A DNA stretch of 64,000 nucleotides from Apostichopus japonicus (Eukaryota; Echinodermata; Holothuroidea; Aspidochirotida; Stichopodidae): assembly GCF_037975245.1 (NCBI RefSeq), contig NC_092579.1, forward strand, positions 14,182,678 through 14,246,677, read 5' to 3'. Positions within the stretch are counted from its first letter, which is position 1, and each line of letters begins with the position of its first letter. The translations under genes were made by a program, and so were the position numbers. Below are positions 35,701 through 48,112 of the stretch, piece by piece. The notes below the pieces were generated by a model. The model searched no databases. It saw nothing but the letters and a program-made list of their open reading frames with translations, and was not told the origin of the DNA.

Positions 35701-38700
35701 CGCCAAGCCCTGTACTCACCTGTCTAGTGACTTCTTCTCGATACAACCTGCCCTCGAGAGCATTCCACTTCTGTTGGAGTGGCTTTGACAACGTGGGATA
35801 CACTGAGGAGAAGAAAAGGGAGGAATTCAACTTTCAACAGTGAGTACTAGGAAATTCGAACAACCATGGCTTTACAGCGAACCTTCTTCAATTATACTAT
35901 AAAGTAAAGTATATATTCTATCTCTCATACTACTCTCTGGCAAGTTAGGGCATTAAAGCAGTTTTATAATTTTGTTAAATTACTGGCATTCTGGTTCAGC
36001 AAAAGCACAGCATTCATAGCATTAAAATAGCATTGGACAATATTTGGAGCTAGTTGAGTACACAGGGGATGTCGAGAGCACTGGAGGACTACTGAATTTA
36101 TCTGTCGAGGACAATTTAATAATAATTGTCTTCTCCAACTAGTGACCCCCCCCCCACCCCCATGCAATCCTCTAAATTCTCCATTTGTACCTGTTCTCAG
36201 TTGATTTCATTTACTCTTATTGAGATATCTGAAGAGAGGATTTGTCCACTATGCCCCCCCCCCCCAAAAGAAAAACCTTGTAGTACAGAATACATGGAAT
36301 ATCAAGACAAGAGCCTGTAGTGCTTCTGTAACCACAGAAATTCTGTATCTGATATGTTAGCAACAATGACATACTAATGATGGGTAAAAGAACTTTAAAC
36401 CAAGATGTCTGAACACTTCAAACTTGTTTCAGTGTAAAATGTGCGGTATGAATCAGCTTCGCTGGCAAAAGTACCCAACAATCGACAATTACTGTAAGCT
36501 CTTCTTAGTTTTCCATATCCTTCGATTAAAGATGGATTCTGAAGTGCGTCACATGATATGAGACTCTCAAGGGTAGACAACTGGAAAATCTAGTCAAATC
36601 TTAATTTTTTTCCTCTCTCAATGACATCACTTTTGTCAGCTTTAATGCATACCAATTTACATACCTATTGAGAGAACGCAAAGAACGAATTTTTCGCTTT
36701 TTTTAAATTTTTATTTGAACTCCCAAATCATCTAAAGTGATGTTTGCGAGTGGTTTATACAACAGCGGTAAAGAAACAGACGATCTACACTCAACAAATG
36801 ACATTCACAGAATGTATGCAAAATGAAGCATGCGACTAAACTAATTCTCACCGAGGAGTGAATCCGGATGGCACACGAGTGGTGTTGATATATTCATAGC
36901 ATAGCAACAAGTGTCTGGCTCACTTACAGAAACAATAGCCGTCTTAGTCCCACATTGTAATTTAACCTGCAGAAGTTAAAATGAACATATACATTTAGCG
37001 AACTTGGTACATTATGCACACATCATCAAATATATAAATTTGTGTATAATAATGCAGGTGAGAAGGGATGGAAGAGATCGATGTATTGCAGTGGGGGAAG
37101 GGGGTGCAGGTGGGGTTGACTGGGCAAAATACTTCAACATTTGGACAATAGTATCCACGTTGGAGAGATCTGAGAGGACACGGTTTGCAGTTTTAGGTAA
37201 ACAGTACAACTGGTAAGCAGACATGAGCCATTTTGTTTCAGGATAAGATTTCTATAGTATTCACTATTCAGCCATAACTGTAGTTATAAACATGAACTCA
37301 AGTCTTGGAAAATCACAAATTTGAATTGCTATATTGTCTGATTTTTCCTTCCTTCACAACACTGCATGCGTACTCTACTTGGCAATATTGTGTATGATGG
37401 TCTCATAGATGAATAAAACATGTTATTGAAATGTAATAACTTCAGCAGGGAATAATTCAGTGTCAAAATTGTGCATAGCACTTTTTGATGGCTTAGGAAC
37501 TATGCCTACTTATAAAATACTATTTCTCTGTTTACAGAAACTGCTGCATTTGTGTGATGTGATACTGGATAAATTATTCACTGTTCAGAAATTTGAAACA
37601 TGATATCAAAACATAGATGGTATTATGGATAGCTTCATTGTGTAAACCTTATGCAAATGGATGGTGATAATACTTAGGTTAATAACTTGCTGACATTATG
37701 AAGCAATCCTCCTCATGGACGCTCAAGAAAAATATGTTTTGAGCTAATTGTCACAAGATCTCAAAATTATGCAGAAATAGTCTGGAAAATACAGGAACAA
37801 TTCCTTTGCTATTTTCTTTGAATAGCTCTTTATAATCAAACAGCCTTCAGTGAGTCAGGTTGCAGGTGCTACTGAAACTGACTACTGTAGATCTGCCCCA
37901 ACTAATGTACTTTCAAGTACCTCTCCTGCTTTAAACTAGTAGACTCACATGTCAAAGATAAAAATTGGACTTAAGAAATACTGCTTCACAATTTCACCGA
38001 AGGCCAAACATGTTGAAATCATAAAGAAAACTGCCCCATTGATTTTGATTAAAAAGTAAAGTTTACAGACAAACTGAAACTCAGTGATGGAAAAGTCATG
38101 TATCTATCTAGGCATAGTTCATGTCTACAGAGTTGGACCACAGAGGTTAAGTTATATAAAAGAGGTATGTTCGGAAATCGTTTGGAAATTGTTCAATATT
38201 ATCTTCATTGTGGCATTTAAAACTGGTCAAAATCAAGTCTAATCTCGGTGATATATGATCCACACAATTTTGCCAAACAAACCAGTATCAGTACATTGAC
38301 ATTTGATCTCACTGTACTGTATATCTTTTGAGTGTGCAGTACTTCATACTTAAGCTTGTAGTCCACAAATACTTGCCAAAATGAGAAAATATAACTTGAA
38401 AAAGTAATCTCTCTAATACTACATGAGAAGCAATATTCTACATCAAAGATTCTTAAAGCCCTTCATTAATGCAACATACCGAAACTTGTCTGGACTTTAG
38501 GCCACAGTCATCCCCATTCTTGTAAAGCATAGCAACAAATGTATTATTTTCAATTTCCCACTCATACCAATTTCTGTAAGAAAAATAAAATAGAAAATAT
38601 AAGAAAAAGGAAAGAAAAAAAGAAAGAAATTATTTGACAATTGAAGATTGAAGCATAGTCTGCACCTTCTTGCTTGCCCACTTTTAGAACATCACACCCA

Positions 38701-41700
38701 GTCATTCTGGAGTGATAGTTGAAAGATAATAGCCTAACTTTGGTGACCAAATACCAAGTAAATATCAACAGCTTAGATGTACTGCAAGAAGGAATCATCT
38801 AATGTTTGCAAAGTCATACCGTGGGGAAGATCTTACAATCTTTTCTACGCTTTGACTATAGTCCACAATAACTCAACACAATTTCCTTGGCCGTGGTGTT
38901 TCCTTTATTGGCATGAAGGTTGTAGCCGAAACTTCCATGGGCAACAAGTTATGTTCGATGTATTTCAACTTCTGCTACCGGCTGTTGTATTTTAAGATAA
39001 TATGTCCAATGGTTTAGGATAAATAAAAAGCTACATTTTTTTCTATTTACGGTATAAACAACTTAATCGATAGCTGAGAAGATAGCTGCCCGAGGTCAGC
39101 AAGAACCGTGAACAATAATGGTAAAGTAATCTCCACCTAAAACAAGGGTTTCTCTTTATTTTTCAAACATGAAACAATTTGATATAAGAAAGAAAACACT
39201 GTACATACCCTAATATGCCACTGTATGGGTTCCATCTATTGCTTTGTTCATGCTGAGTGATATTCTGGAAAGGGCAAACCTCATATTTGTAGCTGTTTTC
39301 AACAACTTGCAAGCATTTCCCCAGCAATGTACGCAGGTGTGGAGGACCTATAATACAAAATAATTTACATGTATGTGATGGATAAGGAGTAGGATGTATG
39401 AAAATGTAAAAACTTGAATAAATTAACACAGAAGAATAAAATATAAGTGATAAATGTACATGTTGTTTAGTTGCAGTTTCCTTTATTCCAGTATAAATGG
39501 CATAAAATACAATTTATAAATAGGAGAGTACTCTCACCTCATCCACAATTTTTTTTTTAAAAGACCTTTTTCACCTCAAAAGTGTTTGTTATGCTAGTCA
39601 CTTCTTGTCTGTACATGTGGTTTAAAGTTTTGTTTTCAGAACAGTAACCTTAGCAATGATGGCATCAAAGTGAATTTTTTGTTCTAAAGTGTCATAGAGA
39701 ATGCAGTTTTTACCTGAAAAATTTGAAGGTTTAACTTTGGGTGTTAGGACATCTGTTGCAGCGACATCATTGTTCCATTGACTGAAATACAGAAAGTGAG
39801 ATTAAACGCTTTCAACATCGTCATTTAGTTGCCAATAGAGAATAAAAAACAACTAAAAATATTGTTAAATGGTACACCATTCTACAACGTTTAATTAAAC
39901 ACAAACCTACAAAGAAATTTCATACGATTGGCATGACATAACATGAACATGATATAAAACCTTGAATTTGGAACAAATAAGTTTCTATATTTTTAACGTC
40001 TACAACTAAGCCCCCCAAAATGTCAATAATATCAATGGTTCTAGATCTCTTACAATGTAGCTACACCATGTAGCTTCCTAGGTCATATTTCTTTACTTAA
40101 TGTAATATGATGTGATGCACTTAACAGCAAGACAATATGAGAATTATACAATGACAAAAAATCAACCACAGTTACATGAAATATTGTGATAAATTTCTGA
40201 GAAAAGTACAGTAGATCCTCAGAGGGAGAGGTGGTAACCAATATCTAGGCAAACCATATGTCAGCCCCTTTTGAACATTTTCACAACAGCAATCCCAACA
40301 ACCTCAGTCAACAACATCCCCCTACAAACCAGGTGTCACCTCAACAAAAGCAATTCATTACCCCATATTAACTGGTTCCTCTACCATCCTCATCTGAACT
40401 CCTTCTTTGCATGATGTCAATTGAATGTAATCTACAATAAGAAGAAACCAAACAAAAAGCAATAAAACATTTGTCATTATTTAATAATCATACTAAGTTA
40501 CTTTATTCAAACTGTTTTTTATTAATTTCTACTATCCAGATTTCAGGGTGGGAGCTTTTTACCTAATCTTCAGGCTAATAAGAAAGGCCCTCTTACAAAT
40601 TAATGATTTCCCCATCCCAAATCCTCCATCAAAAAGTATCCTGTTAGGATATGTGGTTCTCAAATGCATTTATGGAGTAATAGGCCAATCACTCATAAAG
40701 ACTTTCCCACTGAGACTCCTGTTAGGAAGATATGTTGTTCTCCAAGACATTTATGAAGAAACATACTGTACCTTATAGTGACTTCCCCACCACGAATCCG
40801 ACTCAAGCAAAACAAAATAATTTGTTAGAAAAGGGTGGGGTAATCTATTATTAGACCTAGCTTACTCCTCTAGCTTCTAAGGATAACTACGCCTAACTTT
40901 TAGGCCTAACTTGTGTGGACTGCCTAGTTATGTATGTAGTAGCAAGGTGGGCTAATTGATGCACTTAAGGATTAGACTAACAATGTCTATCAACGAAAAA
41001 TCAAAATTACTCAACCGTATGCACTTTTCATCTGTGTAGTTCCTCAGAAATGTAATGATCTCTAAATATTTATTGTTTTGTGCCTACGCAATGTACAATT
41101 GAGCAGAACTTGGCCACAAAGTGTCTGCCATGTCAAGTTCTTTCATACCCCTAAATTGACACATTCGTTGATAAGCTAACTGTTGTGTAGGCTTAAGAAT
41201 ACATCCAATGACTTTGGATGCCGTTTGCTATGCTCTGAGCCTCTAAGCTTCGGTCCAACTTCCAAGATAGTCGTGGTATCATACTGAGGTAATTTTGGTT
41301 ATTTTAGGGAGTAAGATCTCCAAATGCCCAAAACAATTTGGGGAGGTTGTTAAAAGCTTTATAAAAACACAATTTGATCAGCATATACCTGATATCCATT
41401 AAAACTCATCAAACATGTAACTCTGCTTGGCAATGGCAGGTTGCCTGCTGTATCGTTGCTAGTAACATTTGAAGGTGAGCCAATTAATATGAAGCCTTTA
41501 CTTTACCTACATTTCCTTTAGCAATTAGGGTACTAATTTAGAATCCGTACCATTCCTAACCCCTAACCCTATTCCCTACTTCCTAACCCTATTCCCTACT
41601 TCCTAACCCTACTTCCTAACCCCTAACCCTATTCCCTACTTCCTAACCCTAATTCCTAACCATATTCCCTACTTCCTAGCCCCTAGTAAGCTTTCCCATT

Positions 41701-42173
41701 CATATGGTATGTATTCTAAAGTTAGGCCGCAATTAGTAACAAAGTACTACATTATTTGCTCAAAACTAATAAAAACTTGGGGACAGGAAATCTGTCAAGT
41801 GTAGGGGCTCTTCGTGACACAAGTTTAGAGTTGAGCTGAGAGGAGACCTAGCCTAACGCTAGGTCCAACTTTAGGTCTAGGTTGTTTTAGTTACTATACT
41901 ACGCTAACTTAAGTTTAAGTTCAGTGCAATGGGACAATAGCCTACAGTAACTTAGGTCAGTACGCTAACTAGCATACATTAATTTAGGCTATAGGCCTAA
42001 CGTAGTAAGGACGAAGGGTAGGCCGAACAATCATCTGTGATATATGTAACTTGTAAGTAGCATTCATGTAAAAGATAAAGGCTTCATTATGCATTCCTGA
42101 AAACATTAAATTGACACTTACAAATAAAAATAAAAGAAGAAATCAAAAGTGGTAAGACATTGTCGTTTTTCAT
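29714..42173 (-). CDS. GNPTG: N-acetylglucosamine-1-phosphotransferase gamma subunit
   Basis: The gamma subunit of the alpha2-beta2-gamma2 Golgi enzyme that starts the mannose-6-phosphate tag on lysosomal hydrolases; gamma helps recognise substrates. Exons on the minus strand: 42173-42122, 40431-40362, 39781-39714, 39347-39209, 38573-38480, 36966-36852, 35802-35720, 32453-32322, 31038-30948, and a proposed last exon 29742-29714. Every junction is GT..AG and phases agree throughout, giving 873 bases and 290 residues (human is about 305). Residues 1 to about 27 are a signal peptide. [13 protein letters not shown] matches the start of the mature human protein. The MRH lectin-like domain (about 64-160) shows [64 protein letters not shown] and PLVCHP, with the cysteines in place. 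[35 protein letters not shown] and a helical [13 protein letters not shown] follow, as in vertebrates. Exons 1-9 are secure. The last exon (VYQAVRLTL, stop) is inferred from a good acceptor (AAGCTCCTCAG) and matching phase. Confidence 0.93.
29762..30935. repeat. 33-bp minisatellite in the last GNPTG intron
   Basis: About 35 copies of a 33-bp unit (CATTGCCACACCCTGAGAGA then GGGGCACAGACAT) run from 29762 to 12 bases beyond the GNPTG exon 9 donor. Truncated variants (CATTGATAGAGGGGGCACAT) recur near 29986, 30267 and 30530, so there is a higher-order period of about eight units. Because 33 is a multiple of three, frames stay open for long distances on both strands ([11 protein letters not shown] and [11 protein letters not shown] types). 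I regard those as repeat artefacts unless transcripts show otherwise. Confidence 0.92.
32259..32283. repeat. A homopolymer
   Basis: An uninterrupted A run of over 20 bases in the GNPTG intron between exons 8 and 9. No poly(A)-tailed element could be defined next to it. Confidence 0.85.
32700..32890. repeat. Diverged duplicated segment, copy 1
   Basis: CATGATAAGTATACACA..AATAAACACAGAAGG, a C run, then CAGTAGTGTTGGTAGTTAAT, CAGGAACCGAATTCACAGGT and GCTATGATATTACAG. It pairs with 33955-34135 in the next stretch of GNPTG intronic DNA, as a direct repeat about 1.25 kb apart. Confidence 0.75.
33370..33645. repeat. 46-60 bp minisatellite in a GNPTG intron
   Basis: Six copies of GTGAGAGTTACTCTAGGGGT followed by GTAGGCAAATTCCATAGACA and CTGAAT occur between GNPTG exons 7 and 8. 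Units vary in length and are unrelated to the 46-bp array at 10.9-15.8 kb. Confidence 0.85.
33955..34135. repeat. Diverged duplicated segment, copy 2
   Basis: CATGATAAGTGCACACA..AATAAACACAGAGG, a C run, then CAGAAGTGTTGGAAGTTAAT, CAGGAACCAAATTCACAGGT and GCTATGATATTTCAG. It is the partner of 32700-32890. Both copies are preceded by a CCACAAACC(A/G)GGAC-like flank. Confidence 0.75.
41555..41690. repeat. Telomere-like CCCTAAC-type array in GNPTG intron 1
   Basis: Units such as CCTAACCCCTAACCCTATTC and CCTACTTCCTAACCCTA repeat in tandem. CCCTAA blocks alternate with TTCCCTACTT, so it is a degenerate minisatellite with telomere-like motifs rather than pure (CCCTAA)n. Confidence 0.85.
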
Positions 42174-42646
42174 GGTGAGAAACTTATTTGTGATGTTGGC
42201 AGCAGTGTCTAAACGTCAAGTCCTTCATTCCAGAGTGACAGCAAGTGGCTACGACCATAACTGGTAACTGGCCAATAGAATAACTCAATTTACAAAAATG
42301 AAATTTTAGTCACGCCTATATTTGTGATAGACAGCCTTCTTAGCCTAAACGACTTAGATCGCATACTGAGGGTTTCGTGTTGAAGCTTCGTTGATTGACT
42401 GACAGACTCATTGATACGGATAGGCCTGAGGGTTTCATGAAACATGCATGCATAAATGACTCTTTATATACCCTGGTCCGTACTATATACATGGGATTTG
42501 CAGGGAAAATTTGTGCCCCCAGATTTTCTTCTGTATGGCTTACTTTTCTAACACACGCACACAAAAATCGTACAGCTTCATTGCCACTTACAATCTTCTG
42601 TGTAAACATTTACCACACAAATGTTGTTTAAATGATGGAAATTACG

Positions 42647-42858
42647 CCGGTGCCTTTCAATCATAAGGTCCCCGGTTCGAGTAACTCCCAGATTAATGTA
42701 TGTCGTCCAGTTACAGAGTTGTTGACAATTAACAATTCATAATCATGGACGTTAAATATGAATGTAAGAGACTGAGGCTTCGGTCAGCTTGCGGCTTTGA
42801 TAAGCCAATGAGGCTTCTTCGCGAGTTATTGCTTGCAGGAGGATCTAACATACATACT
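42647..42858 (+). mobile_element. tRNA-derived SINE, copy 3
   Basis: The head is partial, starting at ACGCCGGTGCCTTTCAATCA, then a B-box-like CCGGTTCGAGTAACTCC. The shared body and the tail GATCTAACATACATAC follow. It lies about 330 bases before copy 4 in the same orientation. Confidence 0.88.
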
Positions 42859-43181
42859 AGCACCATTTTTGAATCTCCCTTACTTAGCCAAAACACTTCT
42901 TTTGTCCGTCACCTCAATCACGCTGGAACAGAAAGGCTAGCTACACGACAGACTCACTTTCGGGTGTGGCCGTCATGAAACATCCTTTAACATTCCTCTG
43001 ATGGACTCAAGCGTAAATGTGAGTGCATGTTTCAATCATTCTGGAATGGAAAGGCGTGTGGCTTGAAAGAGCCAATAACATGCAACCTCACTTTATTTAG
43101 TAAACCCATGAGTTTATTCAGTTATCCGATTGTCTCTGATTGTTTCTGATTGTTTCAGTTAACTGATTGTTTCAGTTAGCA

Positions 43182-43414
43182 GTGTTAGCTTAGTGCGGTT
43201 AACGCCGGTGCCTTCCAATCATAAGGTCCCCAGTTCGAGTCACTCCAAGATTACAGGGTAATGTATGTCATCTAGTTACCGTAGCTGTTGAAAATTGACA
43301 ATTCATAATCATGGACGTTAAATATGAATGCATGACTTCGGTCAGCTTGCGGCTTTGATAAGCCAATAATGGCTTCTTCGCGAGTTCCTGCTTGCAGCAG
43401 GATCTAAAATATAT
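43182..43414 (+). mobile_element. tRNA-derived SINE, copy 4 (most complete)
   Basis: The A-box-like GTTAGCTTAGTGCGGTTAAC and B-box-like CCCAGTTCGAGTCACTCC are spaced as in a tRNA. The anticodon-arm-like CCTTCCAATCATAAGG lies between them. The unique body with GACTTCGGTCAGCTTGCGGC and CCAATAATGGCTTCTTCGCG follows, ending GCAGGATCTAAAATATATA. The two box motifs mark it as a pol III-derived SINE. Confidence 0.88.
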
Positions 43415-43879
43415 ATTCCCTTCCGAAGGGTCTCGTGATTCTTCACTGGACATATCACCATCAAGGGATCGAAAATCATACAACTTGATCCCGATGCAAA
43501 GGAACTGGGGTTTAGAGTGGATCAAGTTGTTTGGTTTTGTGTCCAGACTATATCTTTGCGAGGAAACAGTACTCAGTGATCCACTTTAATTAAACCCCAT
43601 ACATATATCAATACAAGCAACATATATACACTGTAAATTACATTGTTGCACTCTCCACGTGTTAGGTACTCCATTACTACTCTAGTACTTCTTTGTGAGT
43701 ACTCGTATACTAAGATGATAACGTTGCAAAGGTGTAATCAACATTCGTACACGAATAAACCCGTACTCGATTTAATGTGCTCATGCAGTGCTTATTCACA
43801 CCGGACATGTGCAAGAAAAGATGTACCGAGAATTTTCAAGAATGTAGTTAATTGAAGTTTGATTTTTTCTAAAAGTCAG

Positions 43880-43963
43880 ATATACATGAAGATTCCCTTC
43901 TTGTTTCTGCTTTGACTTCTGTTGACCTCAAATGACCTCTAACCTCCATCACACATAACGAAT
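43880..43963. repeat. TTTGACC-family unit, left part, split by a hAT element
   Basis: CTTTGACTTCTGTTGACCTC, AAATGACCTCTAACCTCCAT then ACACATAACGAAT. The matching right part resumes after 45926 and reaches TTTTGACTTTTACTGACCAG and GACCTTTGATCTC near 46010-46055. Confidence 0.65.
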
Positions 43964-45925
43964 CAGTGGCGGAGATTTCTTGTCAGAAGTGGGGGGGGGG
44001 GGGTTGCAGGCCATTGATGAAATAAAAAGTAATAACTGCTGGCTCAATATCTAAGTGGAGCGCCACCATAAGTTGGCGCGAAGTGCACAAGAATTTTTTG
44101 GCAAATATTGCCTCCCAGATTGCAGTAAATGGCACTGCCCAGGCCTTAAAAAGCTGCATTTAACCAGGGGCGTATGCAGGATTTTCTAAACCGGGGGGCG
44201 CGTATTACTATCTAAGCGGAGCGCCACCATTGGTTGGCGCGCAGCGTTCAAGCAAATTTCTGGTTTTGGTACCCCCAGATCACCGGAAATGGCACTTCTC
44301 GGGCTTGAAACTGACCAACCATATGTACACTTTTGCCTGACAACCAAGTTTTTTCCAAATACTTTTTTCTCATCTATAACCTTTTTGAAGATTGTCACCA
44401 GTCACACATCATGTTCAACTTCATCACATATCTTGTGGATCATTGCATTTGTAGGTGATTCTTCATCGCGGCCCACAATATCCGTCAGCCCCACTGTTCA
44501 GAATTTGAAAATTCACAATTCTCGTGAATAAATTCACTTCAAAACATACCCATAATGTTGCACAAAATATCATCTATGGACAACCGATATAGAAAAACCT
44601 CCTTCAAACCCTAACTGACGGGTCAAAATTGCACGAACATGATGAAGTATGATGAAGAATGTTGGTTAGGGAATTTTCGAAAATTCAGACGGCTACTAAG
44701 AAATTTCGTTGAAGGAAATAAAAATATACCAAATATTTCCGAAACCGAACACTACACACATCGACAGTTTTGAGCATGGGCGCAGATTAGTCTTGGATAA
44801 TGGTGGGGACGCGTGTCTGTTCTATGACACTATCTAAGCGGAGCGCGACCATGGGTTCGCGCGTAGCGTACGATTTTTTTGGGCAAATATACCTCCCAGA
44901 TCGCCGGAAATAACACTTCCCAGACCTAATGATGCTCCTAAACCTCCTTAAGTTTTAGATCTCATGGCTTTGAAATTTAGTTTGGAGAAATACATGGGCG
45001 TCTGCAGAAAGAAAATCAGGGGACAAATAATCCAAGTATAGACTTTTGTATATACGATGGGTCTGGGGTCCTCTCCCAGAAAACAAATATAGACTGCCGC
45101 AAATGCGATTTCTTTCCTATATTTAACAACTGTGGATAAATACAATAAAATGAGAACTGCTGCATGTCATTTGCACAATGCTGGATCAAACTGCGCCAAA
45201 GTTCAATACAGGGGAATTTGAAATGCAGCTATTGGTCAAGACAAATTGGTGGGGACACGGTATATCATGTCCCCACTACTGAAGAAGTTGGTGGGGACGC
45301 GTCCCGCTGTCCTCACCAGGATCTGCGCCCATGGTTTGGAGGCTGTTTATCGTGGAACGCCATTTTCATGCTCACTGATATGATGTGATATCTGCTGTGT
45401 GCTTTACAAATTCGAATAATTTGTCACTGTTCCTCTTTCTCTTCCCGTTTTCTTGCCGTATTTTCTACTCCATCCTTTTCTCCTTTTCTCCTTTTCTCTC
45501 TTTCTTCTTTTTCTTTTCCTTCCTTCACCTCGTTGAAGTTGGCAAGTGTATGCAGTTCCAAAGCTATTCAACAGCAACAAAACGTTATTTTGTGTATGTC
45601 TGTTGTGGGGTGAAGTTAGCGCTATGAGCTACAAGTTCCAATGCGCAAGGTGGGGGAAAGGGGCTAGAAATAATGTGTGGGTCAATTCTAACTCGGTTTT
45701 TGGTCGTTAATTGTTGATGTAGCCTACCAGGTAAAAGGTTGAAATGACTTTAACAATTTCAAATTTAATAATTTGATTTATTATGCCATTTGGAGCACAT
45801 AACATAGGCTATAACAAAACATTACTGGCAAAAACTAGGGGGGGGGGTTGATTGTGTGGGCCAACCCCCCCTCTTCAAAAAGTGGGGGGGTTAAAACCCC
45901 CAACCCCCCTGTTTCTCCGCCACTG
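43964..45925. mobile_element. hAT-type element with TAACGAAT duplication
   Basis: Ends are CAGTGGCGGAGA and TCTCCGCCACTG (perfect 12-bp inverted repeat). TAACGAAT is repeated exactly on both sides (43956-43963 and 45926-45933). The 1962-bp interior holds no transposase. It contains three related blocks with AGCGGAGCGCCACCAT and GGTTGGCGCG (about 44051, 44209 and 44830), a second element-like start at about 44164 (CCAGGGGCGTATGCAGG), and a complete smaller element at 44775-45333. It inserted into a TTTGACC-family repeat. Confidence 0.88.
44775..45333. mobile_element. Nested hAT-type miniature element
   Basis: Starts CATGGGCGCAGAT and ends ATCTGCGCCCATG (perfect 13-bp inverted repeat). It is flanked by GTTTTGAG (44767-44774) and GTTTGGAG (45334-45341), an 8-bp duplication with one mismatch. 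GGTGGGGACGCG occurs inside the left end, and its near-inverse CGCGTCCCGCTGTCCTCACC inside the right. The mismatch suggests it is older than the perfectly flanked copies at 1645 and 3374, yet it lies inside 43964-45925, so that outer element must be older still or of similar age. Confidence 0.8.
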
Positions 45926-45933
45926 TAACGAAT

Positions 45934-47012
45934 ACACATTACACATTAGGAGGCATCCTGATGCTCAGAATGAGAATCATCCATCTTGATATTTACGCAC
46001 AAGGTTTCATATTTTGACTTTTACTGACCAGAAACGACCTTTGATCTCAGTCCACTTAAATCACTAGCAATTACACGCGGTCAGTTATACGTCGGAGTAG
46101 TTTGTTAGGAATGAAGGAATCAGCTTTCATCTATTTTTAGATGACAACTGTACTGTAGTGCTTCTTTCATGACAGGCAAAACTCACTTGTGTATGAACAG
46201 TCAACTATTATAAGACTAGTCAACAATCATGTGTCCATATTGGTCACTTATTTAATACACAAAGGCTGTAGAATAGGCCTGTAGTGTGACGTCGTACCAA
46301 TTATAAGTTTCCCATCACTATAATTCCGCTTTCCCTGACTACACTTAATCCGTTAAAGATTATAGTTCTTATATGTACCCATTGACGTACCATTATACTT
46401 GCTTAAACCACACTTTAAACCCTCGACCACAATAAAATACAGTCATTATGTACATTGCAGCTCAAGTATAGTATACGCTTCGACCCCCTTAAAAGCTTAC
46501 TTCACTGAGGGGCTAATGTAACGGCCGGATAATAATTATACCCAGCCACTACCCCCTCTTCCATCTCAGTCACTGTTCGGCCTCCCACAGTACCCGAGGA
46601 ACTTAGATCTTACCACTACAGCTCCTACTACGCTACACGTCGTTCTCCTAAAGGGCTCACTGTATATACCCTGACCAGCCAACAATTAAATTACAATTAA
46701 AGCTGATAATAACGCTATTGCACGTCATCAACTAAGACGTCACGTCATACGTCACGGCGTTTATGCTTTCTTCGAAATCGTGCGGGCGTTCTGTACCCAC
46801 TAGCAAGAAACTGGACAACGGCACTATAAGTCAAGTATAATCACTCCATGCGTGTACATAGCAATTTATATCTGTGAGGCCTTGCTTCAAAATCCAGTGC
46901 AGAACAAGAATGGCGGGACTTAAAGCAGCGTGATGAAATTTAATTAAAGAGTTAAAAAAAACCCAGCAAATATAGTCTTATATGTCTTTAATAAATATAC
47001 CATGACAAACAT

Positions 47013-47014
<2 letters not shown>
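45934..47014. other. No gene seen
   Basis: Begins with the right part of the interrupted TTTGACC-family repeat, then unique AT-rich DNA. No exon could be supported. Confidence 0.5.

Positions 47015-47053
<39 letters not shown>
47015..47053. repeat. AT dinucleotide microsatellite
   Basis: Uninterrupted AT repeat of 39 bases. Confidence 0.95.
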
Positions 47054-47056
<3 letters not shown>

Positions 47057-48112
47057 TTCATTATTTGCAATTGAAGAAGGTTTTACATGAATAACGGAAT
47101 GTTAAGAATGCGATGTACCTTCTTCTTTACACTCAAGTTATAATTTATATATTATTTGTTATTATTTGCTACTTCAACTATATTATTGGTATGTTATCGA
47201 TGTTCACAGAGGTTTGAAGCGTATAGACTGAATGACTGCGTTGAAAGGCATCAAAACGTTCTGAGAACGTTATTTGTTCAAATATATACGGTACATTCAA
47301 ACATTTTCTCATAACATGGTATAGTAACGCCAAGAGGGGTCTACAATTTTTTTCTCACAGCTGTAATAAAAACTGGTCAAGTCCTTTCATACCCGATTTT
47401 TGACGGTATGATTAGCATATGCAGGATGTACGGGTTGGGAAGGGATGAGAAGGGGCCTGCGCTCCTATCTTGAACTCTGATTTTTTTGTACAACATACCT
47501 TTCATAAAGTTTCAAGAATATCAGTTACACATTTAAACTGCTGATATCCAAAGAAGTAAAAACATGCACTTGATCAAATTACGTAATTCATCGCTATAAA
47601 ATTTCGATATTCCCGTGTCATTTACGTTATTTACTATAATTGATGAAGTTGTTATAGTCTGACAAAGGTCAACCACTTAACATACGTTTTGTTACTTGAA
47701 GAGCGAGGAGAACTTTGACACAAGAAAACATTCAATAAAGCTACTACTTTTTATTCTTCAAATCGATGCAGGACTGGTTTGCATTTAAACGCCAACTGAA
47801 GATTGAAAAGGGAGCCCTTCATATTATTTATAACACGCAATAATGACCATGCATGCACGCATGCATGATAATTATTCTCACTGCCCATTAACGATCCAAA
47901 CCTTATTTACCAAATTTCATGATACAAAGAGCGATTCCATATTCACACACACACTTACTCCATTCGCTCAAACCATCTCATTTTGACTTTCGAATTCGGC
48001 CTATCTGGTACTAATAACGCTTTCTCGTTTATTCTCTCGTTTTTCTACATGTTCTACTATAGCCTCTGTCTCTGAAGTAAACTAAACTAGCCGCGAGAGA
48101 TTATGATACCAT

